NCBI RefSeq assembly: GCF_964204645.1
Contig: NC_134031.1
Coordinates: forward strand, 19,777,307 to 19,841,306
Direction of reading: 5' to 3'
DNA: 64,000 bases
Source: Tubulanus polymorphus
Lineage: Eukaryota; Nemertea; Palaeonemertea; Tubulaniformes; Tubulanidae
This document shows, piece after piece, positions 42,461 through 52,876 of the stretch. Every line of letters begins with the position of its first letter. Position 1 is the first letter of the stretch. The notes beneath the pieces were generated by a model. That model searched no databases, was not told the origin of the DNA, and saw only the letters and a list, made by a program, of their open reading frames with translations. Position numbers and translations under genes: made by a program.

Positions 42461-45400
42461 ATGAAAGTGGAAATAATGGACGATAAACCTTCTGATAAAG
42501 GTAATTAATTCATCTTTTCTCATTAGATTCTTCATTTTTCATGTGCGCTATAGTTTATAGATTATCGTTAGATTCACTGTTTGTGTTTATTGTAAATGAA
42601 AGCGTCGCAAATTCGATGTTTTGTAGTCGATTTTTCCAAGAAAGTAGTCTGTGATTAAAACGTTCGTTCTGATCCGATTCAATTTTTGCAGCAGTTGTTA
42701 TTGTTTTTACCGATTTGCAAGAGGTCCTGCAACTCAGTGTTCATTGACGGTGTGATGTTTGCCAAGCATTCAGATATTTGTTGATGGTTATTCTTAAACA
42801 TTCCAAATTGTTAAAATGTTTGTCTACATCCGAGCCAGTAGGCAGTGGTGTTTATTCCCGGCCCTTTATCCATGGTGTGTCAAGGATTCTGGTTTAGGTG
42901 GTAGGGATACTACTGGTGTTCTACAGGTTTCTCAGTCAGTATTTCGCCTTGTCTTTTGTTCACCTCCTAGCGACCAATGGATGTTCCAGACTCCAGAGGC
43001 TCCTCAGCTTGAGCAGAAAACTGCTTGGTTCACTAGCTGTCTCCTGTCAGTCAGTAGCACAACAATCATGGCTTAGTAGATTTTGAGTCCAGTGTATGTC
43101 CATCTGGGTTAACTATAGATATACCAATCTGATGTTAAACCACTTGGATTTGTCATGACATCAGCACTAAGGTTTAGGCTAGTATCAAGTCATAGCTACC
43201 AGTGACTGTAGTGAAGCACTCTTGCATGCAATTTACTAGGAAAAATGTCTTTATTTCTGAACCACGTATAAGAAAATGTGCTAGGCCTATTTCAATTGAT
43301 GGAAAACTCAATCTTTTTGGAGTGATTTTACCCTGTCATAACATATTCGGGCAGTTTATCGCCTACCTAGCTGTTATCTAGGTTATGAACTTAAGTTTAA
43401 GGAGATTTTTTTAGTGGAATATTTTGTATTCATATCATTTATGAACTCGAGGATATTTTTATCATTTGCCTATAGTTTATTTCAAGTGTTTATTCTAAAG
43501 GCAGGTCTTTATTTAGATTGTGAATGCCACTTCTGCCCTCAATGGTCTTCTATCTCAGTTGATAATTACACGCATGAAATCTGTGACCCCGAAGTGCATT
43601 CAATAAGGGCGGCTGATTTTTTCGCACACTTTGCAAGATACAATGTTTAAGCCAGACGAATAATAAATTATCCGCCTGGAGAACTACCCTCTCAGACATT
43701 TGATACTTTAAGCACTGTTCTTCAATTTCTTATGGTCAAGGCTTCTCATGACGTGTTCAGTACTTCACCTGAAGTATCTTAAAATCAAAATCAACTACAA
43801 ACACCAGACATTAGGATATTCTAATAGTGCAGTTTCAGCAACTGATTGTCCGCGCTTCGCTTTGCAATGGTAAATGTCGTCCAAAGGGATGATTCTAGGC
43901 TGCAGATTTAAAACAAATGAATTAGATATCAGACAATGCCTGAATACAATACTAATCTGAGGCTAATCTAAATTCAACAATGAACCAAAGTATTTTGTTA
44001 ACTGAAATTAGACAGACGGTTCGTAAACACGCCTTTCACCAATTCATTCAGTCATCATAAATAAAAAGAACCATCTCAATATTCAATAGCTATTTTTTCG
44101 ATGGTGCTTCGATCATAGATTGAAGGGTTTTGTGGGTACTGCTCGGAAGAGTGTGTGTGAATGACTGTTGTAGAGGAATGTTTCGCAGAATATTTCTTAC
44201 ACGAATCTCGAAAACCATTGACACGAATCGGTATAGACTGTATTCACTACTCAGTGTAATAGCGTACCAGTCAGTCGGTCGGTCTCCACCCATTGTATTC
44301 AGTTAGTACCGCGCTAGTCTAACTATCTAATACCGGGCGAAGTAGATACTTATTATTATCACTGGTAATGTATTGATGTTTCCTATCGATTTATATCTCG
44401 TCTATGCTTCTACTGTGCATTCATTTGGTATTTTTTCAAACGCTGAAATCGATTGATTTCTCACCTGTCTCTATCGATAGAAATAAGCTGTTTTTATGCA
44501 TTTGTTCCTATTGGGATAATGTGTTAATTCTCGGTTTCGTTTGTTTCTATGGGGAAATAAGATAAAACTAACTAATTGCGTTCGATTGAATTCACTTCAG
44601 CTGACAATTTGTTCCGATGTTCGTGAGCTTTGTTGTTATACAAAATTCTAAACAATCTGAAGATAGATTTTAGATTAGAGAATCTCCTTATCAGATATAA
44701 CATAATATATCTTTCAAAATTGAAAAATCTCGAGAAAGTGCCGACTTTAGATATATATTGGTTGGTTATATTTGTTGTCTGATTTTTGTCTCTCTCCTTG
44801 TTTCTTCCACAGGCATTGAGGCATTCTGAGAGTGTTGTTGCCGTGTGAATGTGGATCAGATAAGAAGAGAGAGAGAAAGGAGTGAGATGATATTAATAAT
44901 ATATCTAAAACGTACAAAAAATCACGCAAAAAAGTTGACTCGAAAGAAACTAGTAAAAAAACTTCCGCATTTACTTAGTGTTAACAACTGAGGATTTTAA
45001 CATTTCTAGATACAGCAGCAGCAGCAGTTAGTGCTGGTCGGGTTATATTCACTGTTCTCAGAGAGCTACCACTCGGTCGGTCGTCGATGTAAAGTTAGTT
45101 TTTGCGGTGTGTATGTACAGCTCACAGTATTGGATATAACAGTTCTACGAACAAAAAGCCTCCTAACGTTTAGCTGTATGCGCCGCGCGCTGAAACAAGT
45201 TACCGGTAAAATACATTACACTCACACATCAATTGATGCTCGAATCTATATTTATTAATTTGTGACTAGCGTTTGATTGAACGGTCTCTCGCAGACGCCC
45301 CGCGGTCTTTTACGAATCATCAGTAGAAATATTCGTTCTTATTTATCGTTGTTGAAACGAGTCTGGAACGATGAACGAACCGATGACGAACGGACCGACG

Positions 45401-48400
45401 AGCTCGAGTCACGTCGAGTTATTCGTACGCGCCGGACAGGACGGTAAATGTTACGGAGCGTCGCCGTTTTGTCAGCAAGTGTTCATGATCTTGTTGTTGA
45501 AAGCCGACGACGATTCGTTGTCGTTCCGCGTGACGACGGTCAACCCGGCGAAATCGCCGCCCGAGTTCAAGAAGCTGTCGAATCGTCTTCCGACGCTCGT
45601 TCACGGCAACGAGGTACGTAAAAACTCGGACGAGATCATCGAATACATCGACGAAACGTTTCCGAAACCGTCGCTCGCGTACGACGACCGAAACGCCGAA
45701 TCCGTCTGTCTCGAGGTGTTCTCGAAATTCGCGTATTACCTGAAAGAGGTTTCGCGTTCGCCGACGCAGCTAATCACCGAACTCGGTAAAATTAACGAAT
45801 TCCTCGACGCGGTCGGAACGCGGTTTCTCTGCGGCGATCATCTCACGCATCTCGATTGTTTGATGTTGCCGAAGCTGCACCACATCCGCGTGACGGTGAA
45901 AGCGTATAAAGACTTCGAGATACCCGCCGAGTTCCGCGCGTTGTGGCGCTACCTGAAGAATGCGTATGAGACGGACACGTTCCAGAAGAGTTGTCCTTCC
46001 GACCAGGAGATCGTTTATTACTGGTCGGAGAAGCCGGAGACTCCGCAGCTGCCGACGGAGGCCGCTGTGAAATACGCTCCGACTGGAGATCCGTTTTATT
46101 CGTGGGATACACCGCTTTAAACTGCTGCGGAATTATTCGCTTATTCGCGCATCGTGTTTATACAAAACGGCCAAGCTTTACAAGAATTAAACAGCCAAGC
46201 TTTACAAGAATTAAACAGCCAAGCTTCACAAGAATTAAACTGCCAGGCTTTACAAGAATTAAACAGCCAAGCTTCACGAGAATTTGGAAAAGCGTAAGAT
46301 TGAAAAATATAAATGGATTCGACAAGTACGGGAAATACCGCAGGGCCGTACATAGGGAGAGAGTTGCCCCCAGATATTTTGGGATAGAGTACCCTTTTCA
46401 CAAATATTATTGTCATATCTAATAGAATTCACTGATGGTATTGACTTAGCAATTTATTATATAATTGGAAAATCGTTTTTGATTTGAGGTAACTGCCCTA
46501 TTTCTGGTTTCTCTGTCCCCCCCCCCCTACATTCGAATGCTGTTTACGGCCCGGGACGGTCATAGAGAAGGGCTTCCGAATATGAAGTCATCAGATGACA
46601 CATTTTACGTGTGAGAGTTGGAGAGGATAGAGAAAAGAGTTTGATGTGGTTTTCGAGATGCTCAATATAGTAGTTTGCTTATACAGCTTCAGTCTGTAGT
46701 GAAGAATGATATTCATATACATAAGTATATTTAATAGTAGCTTTAGATTTCGAATAGAAAGAAATTCATTTACACTTATGAAAGTATTGCACTTTAGTAG
46801 ATTAGATCTCTGTAATGTTGGGCAGCATTTGTTGAAGCGACTTTGAATGACTTATCCCAGTAGTAGTTAGTGTTTAGATGCTGGTTATGTTAGAAATACA
46901 GCTCTAACTCACCCTTCGGACATCCACCCAATGATGATCGCTTTTTGAGGTAAAATGTCTAATATCTGGTGTTCCTTTTCAAAATTAAATCTGTGAAAAA
47001 AATTAGAGGTATTGTTGTATGATGAACGTGTAAAGTATGGAATGTCTGAAAGATCGCAGGGTTAGGTCATTACAGTAACTGTACCCGTAGACTAGTATAC
47101 CTGACCTCCCGCCCAAAACACTTAAACAAAAGTGGGCATCATACAAACTGGGATAGTCAAACATAGCTTCCAGAGAAACCAAGCCCAGTATTTGATTTAT
47201 TACATAAAGATCTGATTAGTTTAGTTAAAGTTTCTGTTGTCGATGTTTTTATTCATTGATATTTAATTCATCTGTGTTTTTTACGAAGTTGGTTTTTGTG
47301 GCATTTTGTACAGAAATATTCACATTCTGTCCTGATGTATTTTTCTCTGTGCATTTCATAATCGATTGCTGTATTTATTCCTATATCATTAATAACAGGG
47401 TTTCCAGTGGTCCTTCCAAGTCCTTCTTTTGGAAAAAGTTTGGACAAACATCATCTTTGTCCTTCCTTTTGATGAAAGTCCTTCCGATTTTAATTTTATT
47501 TTATTACTCAGGCCTGTTAATTCAATTGTCAGTGAGAATGAATATTCTGAAAAATGTAAGACTGGTCTACATGACTATTAGTATTCCGGTGAAGGCATTG
47601 CAAAAAAAGGCCCTCACTTTACTGGAAAGAACTTCTTTCTGAGTCCAAAAGTCCCTCTCTTGGGTCTTAAATTGCCGAAAAGTCCTTCTTAGTACTTCTT
47701 TTTACCCTGGCCTTACCACTGGAAACCCTGTTAATATTATTATTATTATTATTATTCAATCTTAATCATCAGCTATTGATTGTTTTATGGTTCATCTATT
47801 TAATGTTTTGTCAGTTTTCTTACTCAGTATTTTAAATACCAGTATAAACTGTCATATATGTTCATCTATTTGATGTTTTGTCAGTTTTCGTACTCAGTAT
47901 TTTAAATACCAGTATAAACTGTCATCATATCGTCATGTTTTACCTGTTTATCGAATGTCATATCAATTTTTTTCACTTTATTTTTGACGGGTTAAGATGC
48001 ATGCAAGCTAGAAAAAAATGTCCTATGTTTTTCAGTGATCTGAGTTAAGAATTAGAAAAGTATTATTTCTTTATTTATATGTGTATTTTTGTGTCATTAG
48101 CCAAATGATTATTTTTTCAAAACTTTGTCTTCCCTGAATTTTGAATACACTTGTACGGATTGTAATCGGTGCTTATTTTATTTCACTATGTAATACATTT
48201 ACCAGTAATGAAATATGTAATGCGTTAATGTTAAAAATAAGTGATGTCACCAATGCAGGTATTGATCTCCTGCCTAGGGTTATTCCTGATATCAAGTATT
48301 TGTACATGGAGTAAATTTTTCATTGAAAATGTCCTGGATCCAGTTCCGCAGTTGTGAGTTAGAAATTCAAGTTGAGAGTTAACTCCAAGTAGTAATTAGT

Positions 48401-51355
48401 TGTTTTTTTTGATGAGGTAACTCTCGAGTCAAATCTTAACAAATTAGAGATAAGATAAGTACATTTTGGATGAGTTCATTCATAAGTAAATTCTTTACTC
48501 AGAAATGTGTGACTCTGGGTCCTGGACACAGAATGAATATCTGAGGCTGGGGTCCAGGCTGAATTTGATACCTATGCTATGATACCCCTTTGCGTACCAT
48601 CCGGTGATATGTACAAATTCGATAGGTCGGTTCTTCACAAAGATGGATATGCGTAATGCTACCTCTTCTCTTCCCAGAACTGCTTGTGTTTACAAACTAT
48701 AATTCAAGTACAAAGCAACCAGATGTGAGTAATATTCATATGTTCCCGAAATTGCTGAACAATTAGTCACATTAAACATTCTATTAATTGCTTAGTACTT
48801 CTAACGCTGCCATTTTATGCATATTACGCATATTACATGAATTGTGTAGTACATGTATAAACCTCCTAATTTTACTCTGAAAGTCTCAAATGTTTGTCCA
48901 ATTTGTAGTCAATTCTTTATGGCATAATGTTTATATAATAGATCTGAGAATTCGAATTCAGTATTTTTCTCGCTGTAGTGTTATTAAGCCGGGTTCCAGT
49001 TATTATTACGCAACTGGAATTGCTTGCTCTAGATTTGAATATCTAAGTCATTAGTGAGTAGATTTTTAATTCGAACTCGGGCTGCAATCTATTTATTTAG
49101 CAATAGTTATTCAGTTCAATAGGTTTTTTTTGCGACTGCGGAGTACCCAATTTTATCGTCATTTTCCCGGTATTATCGTAATTGTATTCAGCTTTTACTT
49201 TGTTTTGAAGTATACGATGCAATATATGTAACGTTCAGTCTATCAATGTCTACTGTCTCTTTATCTCTGTACTATTTTACTATGATATCATGTAATACCT
49301 CAATCTGTTTCAAATATATGCTGTTTTCAGTTGAGATTTTTTTGTGACTTTTTTCATTGTTTTCTCCCCGATTCGTCGGTAGGTCTTCGCGATCATCTAA
49401 ATTGTCTTTCATTTTTAACGAATTCTCCGAGAACAAGTAAGTTTTATTGACGTCTTTTTCCCGAGGATTGAAATGAGAAAGGTCCCAGACTTAGTACAGG
49501 TCGTCGGTATGTTATGTTTTAGTGGTTTATGAAGTAGGTGGTGGTGTTCACACGGTTTCTCTGTTTGCTCGCAAAGAACTCTCATACTCGATTACCATTT
49601 ACATATTACATGAAGTGAATGTATGTACATTTTTCCACTGTTTGCGCGGCATATGGCGTTAATTTCAGCCGCTTTTTGCCGTCATTGATTTCACGTGGAG
49701 CTTCGGTCGGTTTGGGCAGAGAATCATTCTCTCACGACATTTAATGCTGCTGTGCTGTCCCTGGCTAGATAGCCGGTGTCTGCGGATACCGGCTAAATCG
49801 TCTGGTCATTGATTCATGTGACGTTCCTGTTTGTTTTATGTCTAAATTTGAAATTTTCTCTGGGTTGATAGAATGTGATTCTGACATTTGCCCCGGTTCT
49901 GATACTGTCCCTTTGATGGTTTTAAGCTTTGATGGGACCTCGCTTCAAGTGCTGCCCCCTGGTTGGGATGCGAGCGTTTTTGAATTCGAACCTCTTGGGA
50001 AGACTATACTAAACAGTCCGTTAATTATAGAGACTTCCTTAAATACGATCGACTGTTGTCAGTTGATTTGGAATACGTGTATTTGAATTTTTGACCTTTC
50101 ATTTCGAATGTTCATCATACAAATTCAGCGGTATATATGGATATTTTCGGTCTGATCAATTATAGATATTGAAAGCTGTGAATAAATCAAACACCAATAC
50201 TATAGTAGTCTGTCCCGCCGGCCCTGACGACAGCTGTTACTTAACGATTGTCGATTATAGCAATAATTTATGGCAATTTAGATTATCTTGCGATTTATCG
50301 ACGAGATTCTTTTCCACCACTTCGCCATCTATCGTCGGTTATTTTGTATAATTTGTGGTCATTTCTTTTTTATCGACAGGATCAGAAGATACGGTTGCCG
50401 AGGCGACGCAACCTGGAACTCCAGCATCAGTAGCTCCATCGACTACTACGCAATCGGAAGTGCCGAAATTGAGCGGGCCTTCGCTGTGCGATTTCACACT
50501 GCAGCTCGACGATTATACCCCGACTGTAAGTCGACGGTTTCCTCCTGGGAGTCTTCAACTAAAACAAAACTTTAGTTTATCTGATTAATATTGTCTTCGT
50601 TTTGACCATTCGTCTTCTTGATAAATGCGTGTTTTTGAATCAGAGATTTTCTTCCATGAAGGAAGATTATTTGTTTGAAGTTAACTGATTCTATAAGAAA
50701 TATAGCTTTTATAATCGGATGGGGCTCAGAATACCAACTAGTGAAAATATCCGATCGTGAAATCAAACCACTGACTGACAGGTTACTGTCTATCCGCTAC
50801 TAATCAACTGTCGCTTTATCGCGTAAATGGTCATGTATATTGTAGATTCCCGATGCAGTGACGTCATATTATTTAAACCGATCCGGATTTGACACATCGG
50901 ACCCGAGAATGTGAGTAAATTTAGTCAACGAGAAGTGAAGGGCTCCTAAAATGCGGGATAATTTTCGAAATCTGTATTCATTTTCAGAGTGCGACTGGTG
51001 TCACTTGCCACTCAAAAGTTTATATCCGATGTAGCTAACGATGCGTTACAACATTGTAAAATGAGAGGCGCTGGACAAAGCTCTAAAACTAAGGGCAAGG
51101 TATTTATCTATCTAATTCATCATAACATTAGTTCTTGATGAAAACTTTTCGTAATGAAATTTAGGATGAAGACTTTCAACCCCTTGGCCCTATCAAAGTA
51201 GACCGGGCTCGGTAGAAATCTTTTACGCTGTATGTCGATGATCATGCTCATTCTCGTTTTCCTAGGATAAAAAGTACACGTTGACCATCGATGATCTAAC
51301 ACCAGCCTTGTCCGAATACGGCATCAACGTCAAGAAGCCATATTATTTCACGTAA
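42461..51355 (+). CDS. TAF10: TBP-associated factor 10 (TFIID/SAGA subunit)
   Basis: Exons 42461-42500, 50380-50525, 50846-50910, 50988-51099, 51266-51355; 150 residues. Exons 2-5 are secure: [81 protein letters not shown]. This is the TAF10 histone-fold region and its invariant C-terminus. TAF10 is a shared structural subunit of TFIID and SAGA, pairing with TAF3/TAF8 or SPT7L-type partners. Exon 1 (MKVEIMDDKPSDKG) is less certain. It has a start after an in-frame stop, a GTAATT donor and the right phase, but the N-terminus is not conserved in the family. If it is right, intron 1 is 7.9 kb and contains CLIC. AATAAA overlaps the stop (51354-51359). Confidence 0.88.
42501..45370 (+). other. TAF10 intron 1, part upstream of CLIC
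   Basis: Non-coding as far as I can see. The last few hundred bases before CLIC (roughly 45000-45370) include CAG repeats (45014-45026) and a CpG-rich segment near 45290-45305, and probably contain the CLIC promoter and 5' UTR. No other gene recognised. Confidence 0.5.
45371..46120 (+). CDS. CLIC: Chloride intracellular channel (CLIC) protein, intronless
   Basis: A single uninterrupted exon of 249 residues. It has a glutathione-S-transferase-like fold: thioredoxin-like domain about 14-96 (VELFVRAGQDGKCYGASPFC, then RLPTLVHGN), all-alpha C-terminal domain about 105-220 (RFLCGDHLTHLDCLMLPKLH, IPAEFRALWRYLKNAYETD, CPSDQEI). Family members are soluble GST-fold proteins that can act as glutathione-dependent oxidoreductases or insert into membranes as anion channels. 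The redox motif, CPF[CS] in many members, reads S31-P-F-C34 here, so only the second cysteine is present. It lies inside TAF10 intron 1, same strand. Codons are strongly CG-ending, unlike the AT-rich flanks. A retrogene origin is possible, but no poly(A) tract is seen. Confidence 0.93.
   Translation: MNEPMTNGPTSSSHVELFVRAGQDGKCYGASPFCQQVFMILLLKADDDSLSFRVTTVNPAKSPPEFKKLSNRLPTLVHGNEVRKNSDEIIEYIDETFPKPSLAYDDRNAESVCLEVFSKFAYYLKEVSRSPTQLITELGKINEFLDAVGTRFLCGDHLTHLDCLMLPKLHHIRVTVKAYKDFEIPAEFRALWRYLKNAYETDTFQKSCPSDQEIVYYWSEKPETPQLPTEAAVKYAPTGDPFYSWDTPL
46171..46286 (+). repeat. 24 bp tandem repeat in the CLIC 3' region
   Basis: About 4.8 copies of CCAAGCTTTACAAGAATTAA plus ACAG, with small changes (TTTAC/TTCAC, CCAGG, CACGAG). 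It starts 50 bases past the CLIC stop. The 24-base period leaves one frame open, encoding KQPSFTRI repeats, but it lies outside the CLIC frame. Confidence 0.9.
47396..47730. mobile_element. Non-autonomous inverted-repeat element
   Basis: 335 bp with perfect inverted ends of about 16 bases (CAGGGTTTCCAGTGGT at the left, ACCACTGGAAACCCTG at the right). Flanks TTAATAA and TTAATAT look like a target duplication. The interior repeats AAGTCCTTC-type words and has no convincing ORF. CAGGG ends resemble hAT-type termini, but the superfamily is uncertain. Confidence 0.6.
47791..47925. repeat. 70 bp tandem duplication
   Basis: Two copies beginning TTCATCTATTT(A/G)ATG (47791 and 47861) and containing CAGTATTTTAAATACC and AGTATAAACTGTCAT. 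They differ at only a few bases. Confidence 0.9.
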
Positions 51356-52654
51356 TAAAAACGGATGCGATGAATGAATGTTACTGATCCACAGAAATCA
51401 GATCTAAAACCGTTTGTTTCGAAAACGGATTTTTCCAAAAAGCTCCAACAAGGTGTTTGAACTGTAGGAATTGTGGACTCAATTTTCCAAGTTAATCAAA
51501 TATGAGATATAATTGGAAATGTGCCCGTTCTTTCGCGAAATCTGATATTTTTCGTAAAAATTCTTGTGAAATAAAAACAAAAATCTATATACATGTATAT
51601 AAGTCATTCGTGTATAAAGTGTGTGTACCAGGAAAAATGACTTTAATGACTTGAAGTTTAATAGAACAAAGGAAAACGTAATGTCCAATAAAGAAAACTG
51701 TATGAAATAAATTTTCGATTGATTTTTTCTGAAATTTTAGAACTTATCTGGAAATATGATTTGTTGATGTTGATGTTGATGTTGTGGTTGACTGGAAGCC
51801 TGGTCTGGCTAATCTCAAGTATCCCGGAGCAGCAGTTAGCCGATCGTTATTTCTCAGAAAATTATCGGTTGGCAGCTGTTAAACTACTATTAGAAACTAA
51901 TCCAAAAAAAACTTACAGAATTATTACACATGCAAAATCTCGTTCATTCTTTCATTTTCAAAAGTAACGATCGTGCGGGCGTGGCCATTTCTCTGTCCCA
52001 ATCGAGGTATTTCCTGATTTGCATAAGGGAATTTTTTCTGAACGTGAAGCCTGGAACTCGAACCCAATCAAATCAAAAATTTTCCACGGATGGCATCTTC
52101 AATGCGAAATTATGACAAGAAAATTGATGATATGATCCCCGCTCATCCAATGCCAGTGTTTTTCCAAGGATCGAACCTGAACCCTAGAACTCAAACCAAC
52201 CGGGAATAAAAACTACAGCACTGTCCGGACTGCAATTAACAATCTCAGTGTAGAGTTAACAAATAAAAACCCACAGTTAGATCAGGTGTAAAAACAGTTT
52301 ATCTTCCTTACAGTTTTTTGTTCCTCTGATGATGAGGCTTAGTTAAAGCCTCGAAACTGTAAGGAAAATAAACTGTTTTTACAGATCTAACTGTGGGTTT
52401 TTATTTGTTCATTAGCACTGTCTCCTGATGTGATAGTTGGCACCGCTGCTTGACGTGTCTTGAATGAGACTAATGATCATTGGTGACCAGTCTAATGTTA
52501 GATATGATTTGTTGATGTTATGGTTGACAGAATTCCTGGAGTTAGCCGGGTCGCGGGGTCTACGACACTTCGACGCTCCACTCACGCGCTGGCCGGCGCC
52601 ACACAGGGCCGGGACAGTCACCCTCTTACCAGTTCTCACATTTTCTATTTTTCG
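51356..52654. other. TAF10-eIF3G intergenic region
   Basis: It contains a GATGTT run (51767-51783) and the inverted-repeat ribozyme-like element at 52257-52413. A GC-rich stretch (about 52545-52620) ends in a pyrimidine tract (CCCTCTTACC) and is probably the eIF3G promoter. The words TGATTTGTTGATGTT and GGTTGAC occur near both 51758 and 52505, suggesting two copies of a short repeat. Confidence 0.5.
52257..52413 (+). ncRNA. Hammerhead-ribozyme-like core inside a long inverted repeat
   Basis: Near-perfect arms of about 55 bases (52257-52313 with 52357-52413; AAATAAAAACCCACAGTTAG at left) surround a hammerhead core. Stem III is CCTTACAG (52306-52313) with CTGTAAGG (52357-52364). U314/U315 occupy the 16.1/17 cleavage-site positions. 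CTGATGA is at 52326-52332, a perfect 7 bp stem II pairs GAGGCTT (52334-52340) with AAGCCTC (52346-52352), and GAAA is at 52353-52356. The ten bases where stem I should be (52316-52325) show no hairpin, so cleavage is doubtful. Hammerheads are known in Penelope-like terminal repeats and related retroelements. Confidence 0.55.
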
Positions 52655-52792
52655 ATGGCAGCAGAGAGAAACCAAGCCCTTAACCTATGGAAACTAGAAT
52701 ATGAATATATCCAAAATAAGATCTTAGAAGCAGGGCCGGCGCGAAAACGCATTAGCTACAGCGGGATGCCTCCGCCCGACTCCAAACGTTGA
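52655..52792 (+). CDS. Possible 45-residue small ORF just upstream of eIF3G
   Basis: ATG to TGA, 45 residues, starting MAAERNQALNLWKLEYEYIQ and ending GMPPPDSKR. The composition is protein-like: a charged, aromatic amphipathic first half, then a basic Pro-rich tail. The frame is open further upstream without a better ATG. It follows a GC-rich, promoter-like stretch and ends 84 bases before the eIF3G start. It could be an upstream ORF in the eIF3G leader, a separate microprotein gene or chance. I recognise no family. Confidence 0.3.
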   Translation: MAAERNQALNLWKLEYEYIQNKILEAGPARKRISYSGMPPPDSKR

Positions 52793-52876
52793 TTAATCTA
52801 CATTTACCCAAACTATGAGTATAATACTCTTCACATACTCCACCTCGACCTTGACCTTAGCGTGTGGAGTAATAAA

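Larger units (their letters stand above)
46121..50379 (+). other. TAF10 intron 1, part downstream of CLIC
   Basis: It holds a 24 bp tandem repeat (46171-46286), a 335 bp inverted-repeat element (47396-47730), an ATT run (47738-47756) and a 70 bp tandem duplication (47791-47925). The remainder looks like ordinary AT-rich intron sequence without a recognisable gene. Confidence 0.55.

Noticed and set aside
45991-46422. + frame encoding KQPSFTRI repeats after CLIC
   Set aside because: It is the third-frame reading of the CLIC tail and of the 24 bp tandem repeat, whose period is a multiple of three.
47256-47642. 128-codon + frame
   Set aside because: It spans the left end of the 335 bp inverted-repeat element and has no recognisable domain.
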